64,000 bases of DNA from Calonectria ilicicola (lineage: Eukaryota > Ascomycota > Sordariomycetes > Hypocreales > Nectriaceae): contig CP085835.1 of the NCBI GenBank assembly GCA_020809705.1, forward strand, positions 2,480,001 to 2,544,000, in the 5' to 3' direction. This document shows positions 24,406 to 34,930 of this stretch, piece after piece. The notes under the pieces are model-generated. The model had not been told where the DNA came from. It made no database searches and worked only from the letters and a program-made list of their open reading frames with translations. The translations under genes were made by a program, and so were the position numbers. How positions within the stretch are numbered: the stretch's first letter is position 1; the number at the start of each line of letters is the position of its first letter.

Positions 24406-26151
24406 ATGGAAATCGCCCACTTGCCAGATGAGATGCTTAGCCTTATCATGAAGTGTTTGATCCCCAATATTCCCTCCGAGAGCGATGTGCCTGGGCCGCC
24501 AACTGATCTGCTCAATGCGCGACTGGTGTCTCGCAAGTGGAACAGCTTCGCGACCCCGTACGCATTCCGCAACGTCCTTCTCCACTATAAGAATTGTGTT
24601 AAAGACGACTTCTCGAAGTGGAAAGAGATGATTGAAAGCAACATGATAAGATCAGTTGCTAGGCGTGTCACCATCTCAATTACCGACGAGGGCCGCACAG
24701 ATATTCTTTCGTTGCCATGGTGTAGAATGAAATGGCCCCTATTTATCAACGCCATTTCTCTCACCGAGCATCTTGCTCGCCTTGACGAGGTCCACGCTCG
24801 CTTCTCAAAAATTGCATTTCGGGGTATCATTCCTAGGGAGCAGCTTGAGGTTTACGACCAGATGTACGGTCCAAGTTATCATCAGGGTTACGATCAAAAT
24901 GACGACCAGGATGATGACTATCAGGATTACGATCAAGATGACGATCAGGATGATGATCTGAATAATGATTTGAATAATGATCTGGATTACGATCAGGATT
25001 ACGATCAAGATGACGACCAGGATGATGACCAGGATGATGACCAGGATGATGATCTGGATGATGATCTGGATGATGATCTGGATGATGATCTGGATGGGAG
25101 TCGGAATGAAAATCAGAATGGAAGTCAAGACTCGGATGCTGAAGAAATCTCGAGCCAGCATGAAGCCCTCTTGACCTTGTTCCAAGCCATTCAGCGTCGT
25201 GCTGGAGCGGGAAATTGCAGCACCATACGGTCACTTAGGGTGGAATCCCTGCAAACCATTCCGTTGCCAAGTTTCACATCGTCCAATCTGTTCAAGTCTG
25301 TCACAAAAAATATTACCCAACTCCACCTGCAGATGGTCGAGGGGACTGGGTACGAACGAGAAGAATACGTCTCCGAACGTAGCGAATTCGAACCCCATCT
25401 GTGCAACCATTGGCTTGCTCCGCTGAGCAGTAATCTCACCAATTTGACCCTATATTTTAGTGAGCCCTGGGTGTTCCAGACTGTTGATCTGCAATTCCCC
25501 AAACTTAAAACGCTTAAACTAGGCTACTACACCATTGCGCACATTGATCAATTTGATTGGGTTTTGGCTCAGACTTCAGTCAGATCTTTGTATTTGGAAA
25601 CATGCTGTATTACATCGTACATCGGCTGTCCCGCGGGATATTTCGATGATCAGACAATTTGCATGTACGGCTTGGAAGAGTTGCAAATGGGCTCCCACTA
25701 CGGACTCCCGGAATCCCACACACTCTTCCGCCACCCGGGCACTTGGGAATCAATATTTGACAACATTCGCACAAAACTCACTAATCTGGTTGATTTCCGA
25801 TTTTATATCCACGATACACGCGTGGGAGAATTTACTACCTACACAACTTTTACTAACTCCGCACGTTTGCTAGCAAGCAATCCAGAGCCGCTCCCGGACG
25901 AATTATCAACCCTGCGCTACAATGCTTTCCAACCCGGTCTTTTACCTTCACCTTGGATCAGGGCGATGTCGTTGGGTCAGTTGAACTTTGGAGACGGTGA
26001 GATTGAAATTGTTAACGGAAGGGCTATCTTTCAACCCCAGTATATGAGGCCGAGTTTGAATCGTGGTTTGGAGACAGAGGAGGGGGATGGGCAGGCATTT
26101 GACGCACTACTAAAAGCGACTGCGGAGAGGCGGTGCCATCAGTCTCACTAG
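24406..26151 (+). CDS. F-box-like protein with a long Asp-rich repeat
   Basis: One exon gives 581 residues from the ATG at 24406 (GCCATCATGG). An upstream in-frame ATG at 24277 would add 43 residues without F-box character. The N-terminus (MEIAHLPDEMLSLIMKCLIP and LLNARLVSRKWNSFATPYAF) is a typical fungal F-box-like domain, suggesting a substrate adaptor of an SCF ubiquitin ligase. Residues about 160-230 are almost wholly Asp, Gln, Tyr, Asn and Leu, encoded by 9-12-nt tandem units. After it come leucine-rich stretches (LTNLTLYFSEPWVF, FPKLKTLKLGYY) like those of F-box proteins with degenerate LRRs. The antisense frames over the repeat are long only because of the repeat. Target unknown. Confidence 0.82.
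   Translation: MEIAHLPDEMLSLIMKCLIPNIPSESDVPGPPTDLLNARLVSRKWNSFATPYAFRNVLLHYKNCVKDDFSKWKEMIESNMIRSVARRVTISITDEGRTDILSLPWCRMKWPLFINAISLTEHLARLDEVHARFSKIAFRGIIPREQLEVYDQMYGPSYHQGYDQNDDQDDDYQDYDQDDDQDDDLNNDLNNDLDYDQDYDQDDDQDDDQDDDQDDDLDDDLDDDLDDDLDGSRNENQNGSQDSDAEEISSQHEALLTLFQAIQRRAGAGNCSTIRSLRVESLQTIPLPSFTSSNLFKSVTKNITQLHLQMVEGTGYEREEYVSERSEFEPHLCNHWLAPLSSNLTNLTLYFSEPWVFQTVDLQFPKLKTLKLGYYTIAHIDQFDWVLAQTSVRSLYLETCCITSYIGCPAGYFDDQTICMYGLEELQMGSHYGLPESHTLFRHPGTWESIFDNIRTKLTNLVDFRFYIHDTRVGEFTTYTTFTNSARLLASNPEPLPDELSTLRYNAFQPGLLPSPWIRAMSLGQLNFGDGEIEIVNGRAIFQPQYMRPSLNRGLETEEGDGQAFDALLKATAERRCHQSH
24880..25098. repeat. Coding minisatellite of GAY-CAG/CTG-GAT units
   Basis: About 220 bp of imperfect tandem copies of GATCAGGATGAC and GATCTGGATGAT units inside the F-box-like gene. 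All copies stay in frame and encode (D/N)xDD-type repeats. Late copies (GATCTGGATGAT, about four) are nearly identical, which points to recent expansion. Confidence 0.85.
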
Positions 26152-26890
26152 ATGATTCACTCTGGGGAGGCCTGAATTTGAGGGGTCGATTTAGAATATA
26201 AATTAATATGCGGGTATATGTTATTTATCGTTGGAAGATGCGACATTGCAAGTCGATATTGTTCAATTGCCAAACTCAACTCTGAATGTGATGCCAAGAT
26301 GCACGTGGTGCTGTTTGCGGGACTTAGTTGGGCTAAGGTTCAGGTGAGGTGACCTGGAGGCTGTGCAGATTTCCTCATTAATTCCCGTAATTTTCAGATG
26401 GAGCTGTCAAAAAAGATCCCTGGCATGATTTGCCGAAATGAGGTTCTGGATTTCTTGGCCCCTTGGCATCTTGGCATCTTGGCAGTCTTTGCGGCAGATA
26501 TCCGTGCCACCTGTTAGGCATGAACCACAATCCAACTACATCCCATGCTTTCCATCGGCTCATCTGAGGGATAAAAATCAAGATTCACAATTCAAAAAGA
26601 AAAAAAAACTGTATGCGGGAATTAAAAAGAGGCTCTGCACCTCCGAGGCACAGATTAAGTTCACCACCGTAGTTGAGTTTACGGTTGATCAATGACCGTC
26701 ACAGGGATGAAGAAAGCTTACTAGTGAATGCTTGGCATTGTATAAACAAACTCGATCTACAATATAAATGAAACAAAACAGTCCGCAACCACCCCGGCCG
26801 GCCCACCAAACTCAGATCGTACAAAGGAAAACCAATAAAAGTGACTCTTTACAGATCCCAACCTAAGATATATACAGGGAAGAGGACTCT
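26152..26890. other. Convergent 3' region, 0.7 kb
   Basis: This lies between the stops of the F-box-like gene and the carbonic anhydrase gene. It has a short imperfect CTTGGCAT/CTTGGCAG triplication at 26460-26486. No gene is seen. Confidence 0.4.
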
Positions 26891-27828
26891 TTACAGAGCA
26901 AGGACGTTCTTCTGGCCAGGGTTGTTCTGGGCGAAACGGGAGTTGAAGCCAATAACGTTGCGGGCCTTGATGAAGGTAGCGACAGAGATGGTAACCTTCT
27001 TGTTGGAGACGAACCAGCTGACACCCTCGGAGCAAGGAGGAGTGGTCAAAGAACCAGCATAGCTAGGATTCTAATTAGTATTTGTGCACGACAAATTTGG
27101 CGATGTGTCAACTTACGAGTTGAAGGAGCCAGAGCCAAAGAGGCTAGAGATGGCGCTCATGTCGAGGGCCTTGGTGGTGATGTGATCGCCAAGGTTGGGG
27201 ATCTGGTCAACGGTGCTGAGAACAGACTCAACAAGCTTGGAGGCAGCGTCTAATTTCCCAATGGTTAGCATGAATTACTTTGACTGTTTTGCGACTTTGT
27301 AAACTCACCAGTTCCGGCGCTGGCAGCGATGTCAATGTAAAGACCCGTGACAGCAAGCTGAGAAGCAGTGGTCGACCAGACAAGGTGCATCTCCATGGCA
27401 GAGGTCTTTCCGTTGTCAAGATGCTCGCTAGGCAGATGGTAGTGGAACTGAGCAAGGGAGTAGTCACGACCTCCAGTAGTCAAGTTACCACCAGCAGCGA
27501 CGACTTCGACGGTGGATCCAAGGTTCTCAAAGGTGGCGCCATTGGCCCAGTTGCCAAGGGTAAAGGTCAACTCAGAGGAAGCCACAGTAGTGGTGGTATC
27601 AGCGGCAATGTTGATGGGCGACTGGTTAGTGCCACTGGCGCAGAGGCCGTTGGCCGAGGGGTCAATAGTGTGCCAGGCAGCAGGGCCCTTAGCTCCCCAG
27701 TAGCTGTAGTTGGGGGCAGTAATAGCGTTGGCTCTGGGGTGGACGTGGGTTCCGTAGGCGCAAGATGCCATGGCGCTGGGAGCGAAGGCGGCGATGAGGG
27801 AGACGAGCATCTGAGTAGTAGGAGCCAT
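26891..27828 (-). CDS. Secreted alpha-carbonic anhydrase
   Basis: Three exons (27828-27309, 27249-27117, 27062-26891) give 274 residues. Alpha-carbonic anhydrases hydrate CO2 with a His3-bound zinc. Seen here: a signal peptide (LVSLIAAFAPSAMAS), the YWGAKGPAAWH opening, NQSPINI, the zinc motif QFHYHLPSEH with two His ligands, the third His in MEMHLVW, and the substrate-pocket TTPPCSEGVSW near the C-terminus, with the second Cys available to bridge to the N-terminal CAYG region. The two introns have GTGAGT and GTAAGT donors with GCTAAC and ACTAAT branch points. It has two or three N-glycosylation sites, and there is no GPI tail. It may buffer the medium or help CO2 uptake outside the cell. Confidence 0.95.
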
Positions 27829-30800
27829 TGTGAAGATTGGTATATGTTCAAAGATGAAAGGGTGTGATTGGTAATTGATGATACAAGGAATGTAAGTCTT
27901 GAAGGAGTGTTGAAGATGTGAGTGAAGCTGTTGCTGATGATGAAAGAGAAGTCGATATTTGGGAGATTCTACTGACCTTTAAGTAGAAATCTTCAAAAGT
28001 ATAATGACATAGTATCGACTCCTAGACTTTCCCATGAGAGCAACTTCCCATGAGTGCCAAGCCTGCCAATTGCAGTGCCTCCTAATCAAGACCTGACGCT
28101 GGGTCCCCCCAAGGAGCACACGTCAAAACAGACGTCAAAACCCTAGCCTCGGTGACATCCGGTTAAGAGACTATCAGCTAAGGGCACCACCTCCTGGGGA
28201 ACAAGGAGGGAGCTAAGCTCGGACACTATGGGCCAGTAGCTGACGGAGGGTCCCGGCGGATAATGCGGAGAGGGACCAGTGCAAAGTAAGAGGAGGATCG
28301 CAATCATTGACCCGCCGGAGCCCATTTTCCGTTGCCGACGGTGACGGTGAGAACGGTCGAGACACACCTCATACATACACGCAAACACGCGCACAGCACA
28401 AAAAAGGGGGAATAAAAATCAAGTCACTTTACGAATTCTACAACCTTCACAATACTTCCAATGACAATGTATTCTACACTATGGGGGGTTCGTCGTGGTG
28501 GATGTTCAGCAGACGGCATGGACACGTCGAACATTCTGCAGCCCACACATAGATTGTCCGCCATCCTGTTCGGATGTCTTGAAATTGCCTAGTCTTGGAA
28601 CAATTCCCCAACTTTTAGGTTCAGTAGAAAGATTAGATTTCGCTTTCGCATCAGGGGCAGGACGAAGTAACACTAGTTTGGCCCTGTGTTTATTGCAAAA
28701 AAGGACATGCACCAAACGGCGCCGCGCCGCGCCAAGTCCTGCTGCAGGCATCGCCCTAGCGGAACGCTGATGGGCATCTGTCACCTGTCTGCGGAGGCCA
28801 TTGTCCGTGTCCTTTTACTTCTAGTTCCAATGCAAAGACTGGCTTGGCACTGGGAGGCGCAAGGGAGCAGCTTTCGATGCAGATAGGGTTTTACGATCTG
28901 TATCTTGCAATTAACTTCCCCGACGACTGCGTACGGCACGGCACAACTCTGAGATGCCCTCAAAAACTTTGGGAGAAAACTTTGTCAATACGAGTCGGTG
29001 GCCTGTTGTGTAGAAATTCACCCGTGTTCGAGGCTCGTTTTGGCAAAGGCGGAGCGGCCAAAGCCGTTAGGCGCATCTTTGATTTGTGCCGAATATCCCG
29101 CTTATGTGTGTCCCCCAGAGCCAAGACAGGAATGCGGCAATGCAATGCGCCAAGTCTCCACGTCCCCAGCAGCCCGAGCACTCGCTGGAAGAAAGGAGTT
29201 GCAATGCTCGTCATCTTGGTCCCAAAGAGCTGGTTTCAGGGTTCTGGTGGCTCAGCTTCCAGAACACGACTCCCGCCGCTTCCTGACGTGCATTTCACTC
29301 GCGCACGGCTTCACGACGGCCGCAAGCCCCCTCACCATTTCGGACAGGGCGAGGCTTCCTTAGTTAGATGGGGATGGTCCCTAACGCAAACCATTCCAAG
29401 CAGTTCAGCTACTAGCCGTTGAAACGGTTCACTGCTCGCCGGCATGCCATTAGCGTCCAGGCGCTACCAAGAACAGTTTATGCCTCGGTTCCCTGTCGAG
29501 ACGTCACAAGTAAGCCCTTCATTTATTGCAATCGTACCCACCCTCTCAGGAACGAACACCTGAGCCCAAGCCACAAGGCCGGTTGCTCATTCGAGGGATT
29601 TCTCGGCCCGGGGCAGCATCCTCCCAAGGACATCCGCCAGGTCACCAACATGCGACGAGCAGACGCTGACATCATGTTACACCATCCGTCACCCGTTTCC
29701 CGCCATTGGCCCAGGGCCAGCCCTTGGCAAAGCTCAAGCCACTCTCCCCAGTATTGATTGCCAAGATCTTGGATCGGAACCTTCCTCACGGATATTGCCA
29801 AGAAAATTAGCCCAGAATTGTGGCAGTGTCAGCTCAACACAGTCTCCGACCCTTCTTTTTCGGCTGGCCAAGACGGACGATGGCTCCTTTGAGGCTATGC
29901 CGTTGCGAATACTGTTCGCTCCATCCGACCGCTCGGACAACTGCCATCCGGTCCTTTTTTATTGCCCGCACCGCATCTCAACCACCAATCACCGTCGCCT
30001 CTGAAATGAACTCATCAGTAACGGACCCAGTAATACGCGTTCCCACGTATTGTATTCGACAGAGGATTTGATTGCCCACACATCACGCTAATGTTTCTCT
30101 CAATACCACAGCAAAAGAAATGAACACATCCCCAAAATGAGAAGAAAAAAGCATTTGTCAATACATTCTTTTCTCTCCTTCATTTTTTCCCTTCTCCTCC
30201 CTCTTCTTCTTTTTGGGGGATTGTATTTTTATTTGTTTTTAAGCTTTTCTATTGGTCTGCCAAGTTTCACGTCATCTTTTTTACTGCGGTGCCACCCAGT
30301 CAAGTCATTACCCAATTGCTTGGGCCTGGTCCAAGCTCAAAGCTTGTGCAAGGTTAGCACCGTTTGTTTCCAAGTGATACACGGAACTGGATGGGATCCA
30401 GGTTATTAACTGCTCCGTGCCAAGGCAAAGCCTCGTCGAGACTGCGTCGTCATCAGTTTTGCATGAAAGAAAGGCTTCAAGTTTCAAGCATGATACGTAA
30501 ATTCGCCAAGTCTTGGCGAGAAAAGGAGTAACTATGCCTTCACTTGGCATTCAAAGGGTAGGGATGACATCTAAGGAAACAGGAAGAGGACAGATAGAGG
30601 TTTCTTTTTCAGCTCAAGGGATAATCAGCAACGCACGGTGTTAGGAACTGCTGTCTCGCGAATATTTACTCTAGGGTAATGGTGAGGACTTGTTGAAGAA
30701 TAATGTGAATAGTCAGCTGTCTTTACGATTCAAATGTTGATACATTAGGTATTGAAAGGCATTTACACTTAACGCTAACTAGAGAAATTAATTTCCTTCT

Positions 30801-31667
30801 TATCTATCCATTATATCGATGAAAAGTTTACACGAACCGCAATCTGATTTTAGAAGCGGATGTAGACAGATTGAGCGTTCCCAGGTTCAATCAACTGAAC
30901 TGATTCAGGCTTACAGTGATGCATGCAAAGCACAAACGATTGATCAGTAGATGTAAATGGTCAATCTGAATTAATTCAATTGATCTGAAAGATGAGGATG
31001 GTTCTATCGAGATATGAGTGCCAATGCCCAAATACTCAATTTGCCTCGATTCCAGTCCTAATGGTGACTGACCGTTCGTGTGCTTGTTCAATATTAATCT
31101 AGACCGTAAATGTTCCAGAAAAGGGGTACAACTTAGCAAGCGCGAAGCAGAGGGCAACTCAGGGGGATAATCTCCATTGGAACAAATTACAAACAAAAGA
31201 GAGTGGCCTAATTGTTAGGGGCGCACGTGCATTCATCAATGCCGACATGTGTAACGTCCACAATCAAATGGGTGCGCGCCCCAGACGTCAGAGCCACAAA
31301 CCTTCTCGGAAAAACTTGCCTTATTTACTTCCTAGAGCAAGTTTACTGCGAGAGGTACTCAGTACAAGACCGCTTTTTTTCATAGTCAGATATACATCTA
31401 TTCCAAGGTCACTTGTGCATAGGGACAATAGCAGATGAGCCTCGCTGGTTTGAATAGAACGCATGTACCATTATTGCAAGCACTATCAGAATGAATGCTT
31501 GAGCCAATATAATTCAAAGAAATGATGAAACCTGTGCGTTCAGTCTTCCATTATTGTGAATTACATCTATAAATTATAGATTATTCCTTGCTACTTTTGT
31601 CAAGTCTCACCATTCACACATCTCCATGTCCATATTACCAAGTCCAATTGATAGATATTTTTCTCCC
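27829..31667. other. 3.8 kb gene-free region
   Basis: This is the longest stretch without a supported gene. Open frames exist on both strands (the longest is 192 codons on plus at 28844-29422), but none has a domain, signal peptide or splice pattern that I trust. Features seen are a G/C-rich GGCGCCGCGCCGCGCC run near 28720 and a pyrimidine-rich tract at about 30160-30240. A non-coding transcript or a lost gene cannot be excluded. Confidence 0.4.
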
Positions 31668-32435
31668 TCACATTATTGAGAAAAGAAGAAATAAAACTAT
31701 GGCAAATGTGGCTGATCTCTCTGAATGCACAGTGGGACCACTGTTTTTCGAGCCAGAACTCTTGCTCTTCGAGCTAGAGGCGCTTGGAAATTCCTGAAGA
31801 AAAGTGTCCACATCAAAATTTTCATCAAAAATGTCTCTCGTCGGTTCGCCACGATCTGTTCCGTCATTTTTCCAAGTCACAGTCAGGTTGTTTGATCTTT
31901 TAGGATTCACAGTAAAAGGTACGGTCGCAAAGTACCAGGGTCCAGAGCCCTCTAATCTAGCTCTGCTCCTCCCGGCCCTATAGGAAATCTCATCGTACCC
32001 AGGGTAAAGTTCAAACCAGCACAAGGATCCGGTCGTATCATTTGGCGCCAGAAACTCGCCGTGGACCCAGATGGGGTTGTCACCAGAGTTGAACCCGTTG
32101 TCTAAATAATCGTAGAGCGGCATTTGCTCCCATGTGCCATCGGCCGCGACTTCTCCGCTGTCAGAATCGAAGGAGCTGTTTGACGGATAAATGGTCTCCG
32201 AGGATGGTGTGTGCGTGCAGCGATAGAGGAGAAATGAGGCGAGATCTCCCGGAGTGGACCAACCACCGAACATGCTGTCCCCGGCTGAAAAGTTGAGGGC
32301 CGACTTTATTTTGCCTGATGTGTAGTCGGTCAGAGGCCTGACCAGTGGCGGCGGGTAGGTAAATTGAGCGTTGGCACATGGTGATAGTAAAAAGGCGAGC
32401 CTAATGTAAGCGCCCGAATATTGACGCGGATGCAT
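31668..32435 (-). CDS. Secreted, possibly GPI-anchored protein of unknown function
   Basis: One open frame gives 255 residues. The N-terminus ends in a weak signal-peptide-like stretch (LAFLLSPCANAQF), the middle has several N-glycosylation sequons and paired Cys, and the C-terminus has a Ser/Lys-rich spacer followed by a hydrophobic tail (ATFAIVLFLLFSIM), the layout of a GPI signal. I do not recognise a family. The residues before the hydrophobic stretch (MHPRQYSGAYI) are unusual for a signal peptide; a TTACATTAG acceptor lies right there, so a separate first exon upstream is possible and the start is uncertain. Confidence 0.6.
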   Translation of the reverse strand: MHPRQYSGAYIRLAFLLSPCANAQFTYPPPLVRPLTDYTSGKIKSALNFSAGDSMFGGWSTPGDLASFLLYRCTHTPSSETIYPSNSSFDSDSGEVAADGTWEQMPLYDYLDNGFNSGDNPIWVHGEFLAPNDTTGSLCWFELYPGYDEISYRAGRSRARLEGSGPWYFATVPFTVNPKRSNNLTVTWKNDGTDRGEPTRDIFDENFDVDTFLQEFPSASSSKSKSSGSKNSGPTVHSERSATFAIVLFLLFSIM

Positions 32436-33603
32436 CGTAAAGCGCTCGATTTTCCGTCAAGTAGGATGTGGGCAAGAAATATTGGTTTGAAAGAAGATCT
32501 CGGCCAAGGACTCCGCGAAGATTCTCTCCGGCTTTTTCTCCCAAAGACAGATGGGAATATTGCGAAAGAAGAGAAGAGAATGGACCGATTCCAAGATCTG
32601 ACGAAGGCAAGGGGCGGGAAGTTTAATTAAGGATTTCGCTAAGATTCCCAATTGGCCAGTTTCCGATGTTGTTGGTTGTGTCTGACAGCATCTTTTAGCG
32701 AGATAAATGCCAAGAACGACACCCCAATTCCAACTGAACTAAGCTAGCGCCTGGAGAAACCCTGAGAGGCAAAACAAATTTTCTATCTTGATCAGAATTT
32801 CGTTCCAAAAAAAATTCTTGCGATCCAGTTAGGTCTCGGACAGCCAACGCATGCGGTATTATTTCCAAGGTCACTAAGTCACTCGGTTGGGGCCGAGAAA
32901 CCAGTACTAATGAATAAATCGTTATGATCCGGCAATGACATTATACGTGAGGTATCGAACAGTCCTTAAATAAATCTCACCTAATGTGATGAATCCAAGA
33001 CATAATCATCGCCCACTGGTGACCAGCTTTAGAGGACTGAAATTAATATTCAATGTCAAAGATTTACTGGTTCTGCTTCGATATCGCATTTCGGGGCATT
33101 CCGCTTAACATTCAATCAGTACCTATTACGAGCCTTTGAGATGAAATGGTATGATCGGGTTTTCGACAACACAAGCAACCTCAGACCCTGTGCAACTCCG
33201 CCCAAACAGCACTTTCTATACATAAAATTAATCAAGGCAAGCTGAAAATCTTTCTCCAAAGCAAGAATCATTTCAGCATAGAACTATCGGGCACATTATC
33301 CAGCCACTAGCATTCGAATTCCATTAATAATCGTAAACCCAAATGTCCCAGTTAATAGACAGTCTAGCAGAAGTATGTTTCGTCTTTGTACATCTTGAAC
33401 TTACATCAAGCGCTAATATCCTCATGTTGTAGATTATATTTGCCATCAATAATCTAACATCATGGGCCAACTCATTCGAATACAGACAAAGCAGACTCAA
33501 CCAAGAACAATCATCGCTGATTAATAATTCTACCTCTCATAATCCCCAATACCAAACAAATCTAGAATTTGCAAAATCATCCCTTGCTAAATTACAACAA
33601 GAA
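32436..33603. other. Intergenic, 1.2 kb
   Basis: This holds the promoter of the secreted orphan and the 3' flank of the NUP gene. It is AT-rich; no gene or repeat is seen. Confidence 0.4.
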
Positions 33604-34930
33604 TTACTTGCGTCGGGCCCTGAGGCGTCCGGCTCCCTTCCCTTTGAAGATGCTACCAGGTCCAAAGTTGGGTTCTCCTCCCAAAGATCCAAAAATATCA
33701 CCAATGTAGTTTGTTGGCTTGACCCCCTTGTTGAAAGTTTGCTTCCACTCTCCCATAATCTTGTTGATAATCTCGATTCCAGCAATGTAAAGGTTGTCAA
33801 CAGCAACGCTGAATCCACCTTGATCTGCAACGAAAAAGTGGTAGTAGGCAGAGGTGTCAGGTGGTGGTCGGTCGAAATCAGATGCTATCCTTGCGTTAGC
33901 TAACTAAATTCACGTTTTAAGAAAGTGGGTTAACTTACCAGTTCGTACAAGAATGGCTCTCGAGAAATCAGCGAGGCCAGCGAGGTCAGCTCGCATGATA
34001 GAAGACAACACAGCAGTGTCTTCCTGCGCCGTCATACAATAAGTCATGTCGGTCTGGTTGGTCCAGATTTGAGTGGTGTTTTCAAATGCCTCGGACAAGA
34101 GGTTTCCTGTGTAATACACATCGCTAGTAGCACTGTCGCACTTAACAACGCTGGGCCTGTCCACTCCCGCGGTATAGATGCCATCCTTTGAGGCATACTT
34201 TGCCCGATACTCCTCAGCGCTGGTGGAGTCGCTCAGGTTGGCCTTTGATGCACACTCGAAAGCGATATCTCTCAAAGCTTCGTTGACCTCCATCACTTCG
34301 GTACCATACTGCGTGGTGGGGTACTCGTTTGGCATGTTGTTTCCGTAACCAACGTAGCCAGTAGTCATGTTTTCAGGCATCTCACGAGCATCAACTTCAT
34401 ACTGCAGGCCAACCTGAACCGTGAATTTTGACACTGCTACTGTACCAAGCGTGCCCAATTTAGGGTTGACTCCGGCAATTCCGTTGATCAAGAAGTATGT
34501 TGAAGTGAAATCAAAGGCTGTGGATAGCATCAATGAGGAGATGGAACCTGCGGCATTGATTTCCGACTCGCCCGTGGTCATTTGGCAAATCTCGCCAGAC
34601 TTGGCGCAATGGACCTGAGGGTAGATGGGCGACAGTCCGGGAACCGATATATTGTGCGCGAGGAGGTTTCCATAGCCACTAGTGGGGAACTTCTCGTACC
34701 AAATAGCAGCCTCGGAATCAAACTGTCGACCTTGTAAGAGAATGTTTATGCATGATGAGATCCAGAACAATACTGACCAGGTTGATAATCAAGATCTTTG
34801 GCTTAATCTTGTCAGTGTGACGCTCTTGCAGATTAGCGGGAGGATTTGAGCGGGACTGTGGAGGGCGAGCAGCAGCCAAAGTCTGGCTAGCTGACAGCAG
34901 CAAGCCAGTCACAAACAGGTGAGCATGCAT
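33604..34930 (-). CDS. NUP-family purine nucleoside permease/nucleosidase with signal peptide
   Basis: Three exons (34930-34778, 34722-33939, 33884-33604) give 405 residues. The family was named for the Candida purine nucleoside permease; sequence relatives of nucleoside phosphorylases suggest an enzymatic role at the cell surface. Seen here: a signal peptide (LFVTGLLLSASQTLAAA), then KPKILIINLFDSEAAIWYEKF, the conserved start; AHNISVPGLSP with VHCAKSGEICQMTTGESEIN; YFLINGIAGVNPKLG; and the late VRTASDFDRPPP and QGGFSVAVDNLYIAG stretches. Its fold is predicted to be soluble after signal removal; no membrane span other than the signal is seen. The first acceptor (GTCGACAG) and last acceptor (GATAG) were chosen because only they keep the family motifs in frame. 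Confidence 0.9.

Noticed and set aside
24805..25234. Long minus-strand open frames rich in Ile or His-Pro-Asp
   Set aside because: They are antisense shadows of the GAT-rich repeat in the F-box-like gene.
27280..27867. 195-codon plus-strand frame
   Set aside because: Antisense to the carbonic anhydrase exon one; no domain.
28844..29422. 192-codon plus-strand frame in the gene-free region
   Set aside because: No domain, no signal peptide, composition unlike neighbours, no supporting splice pattern.
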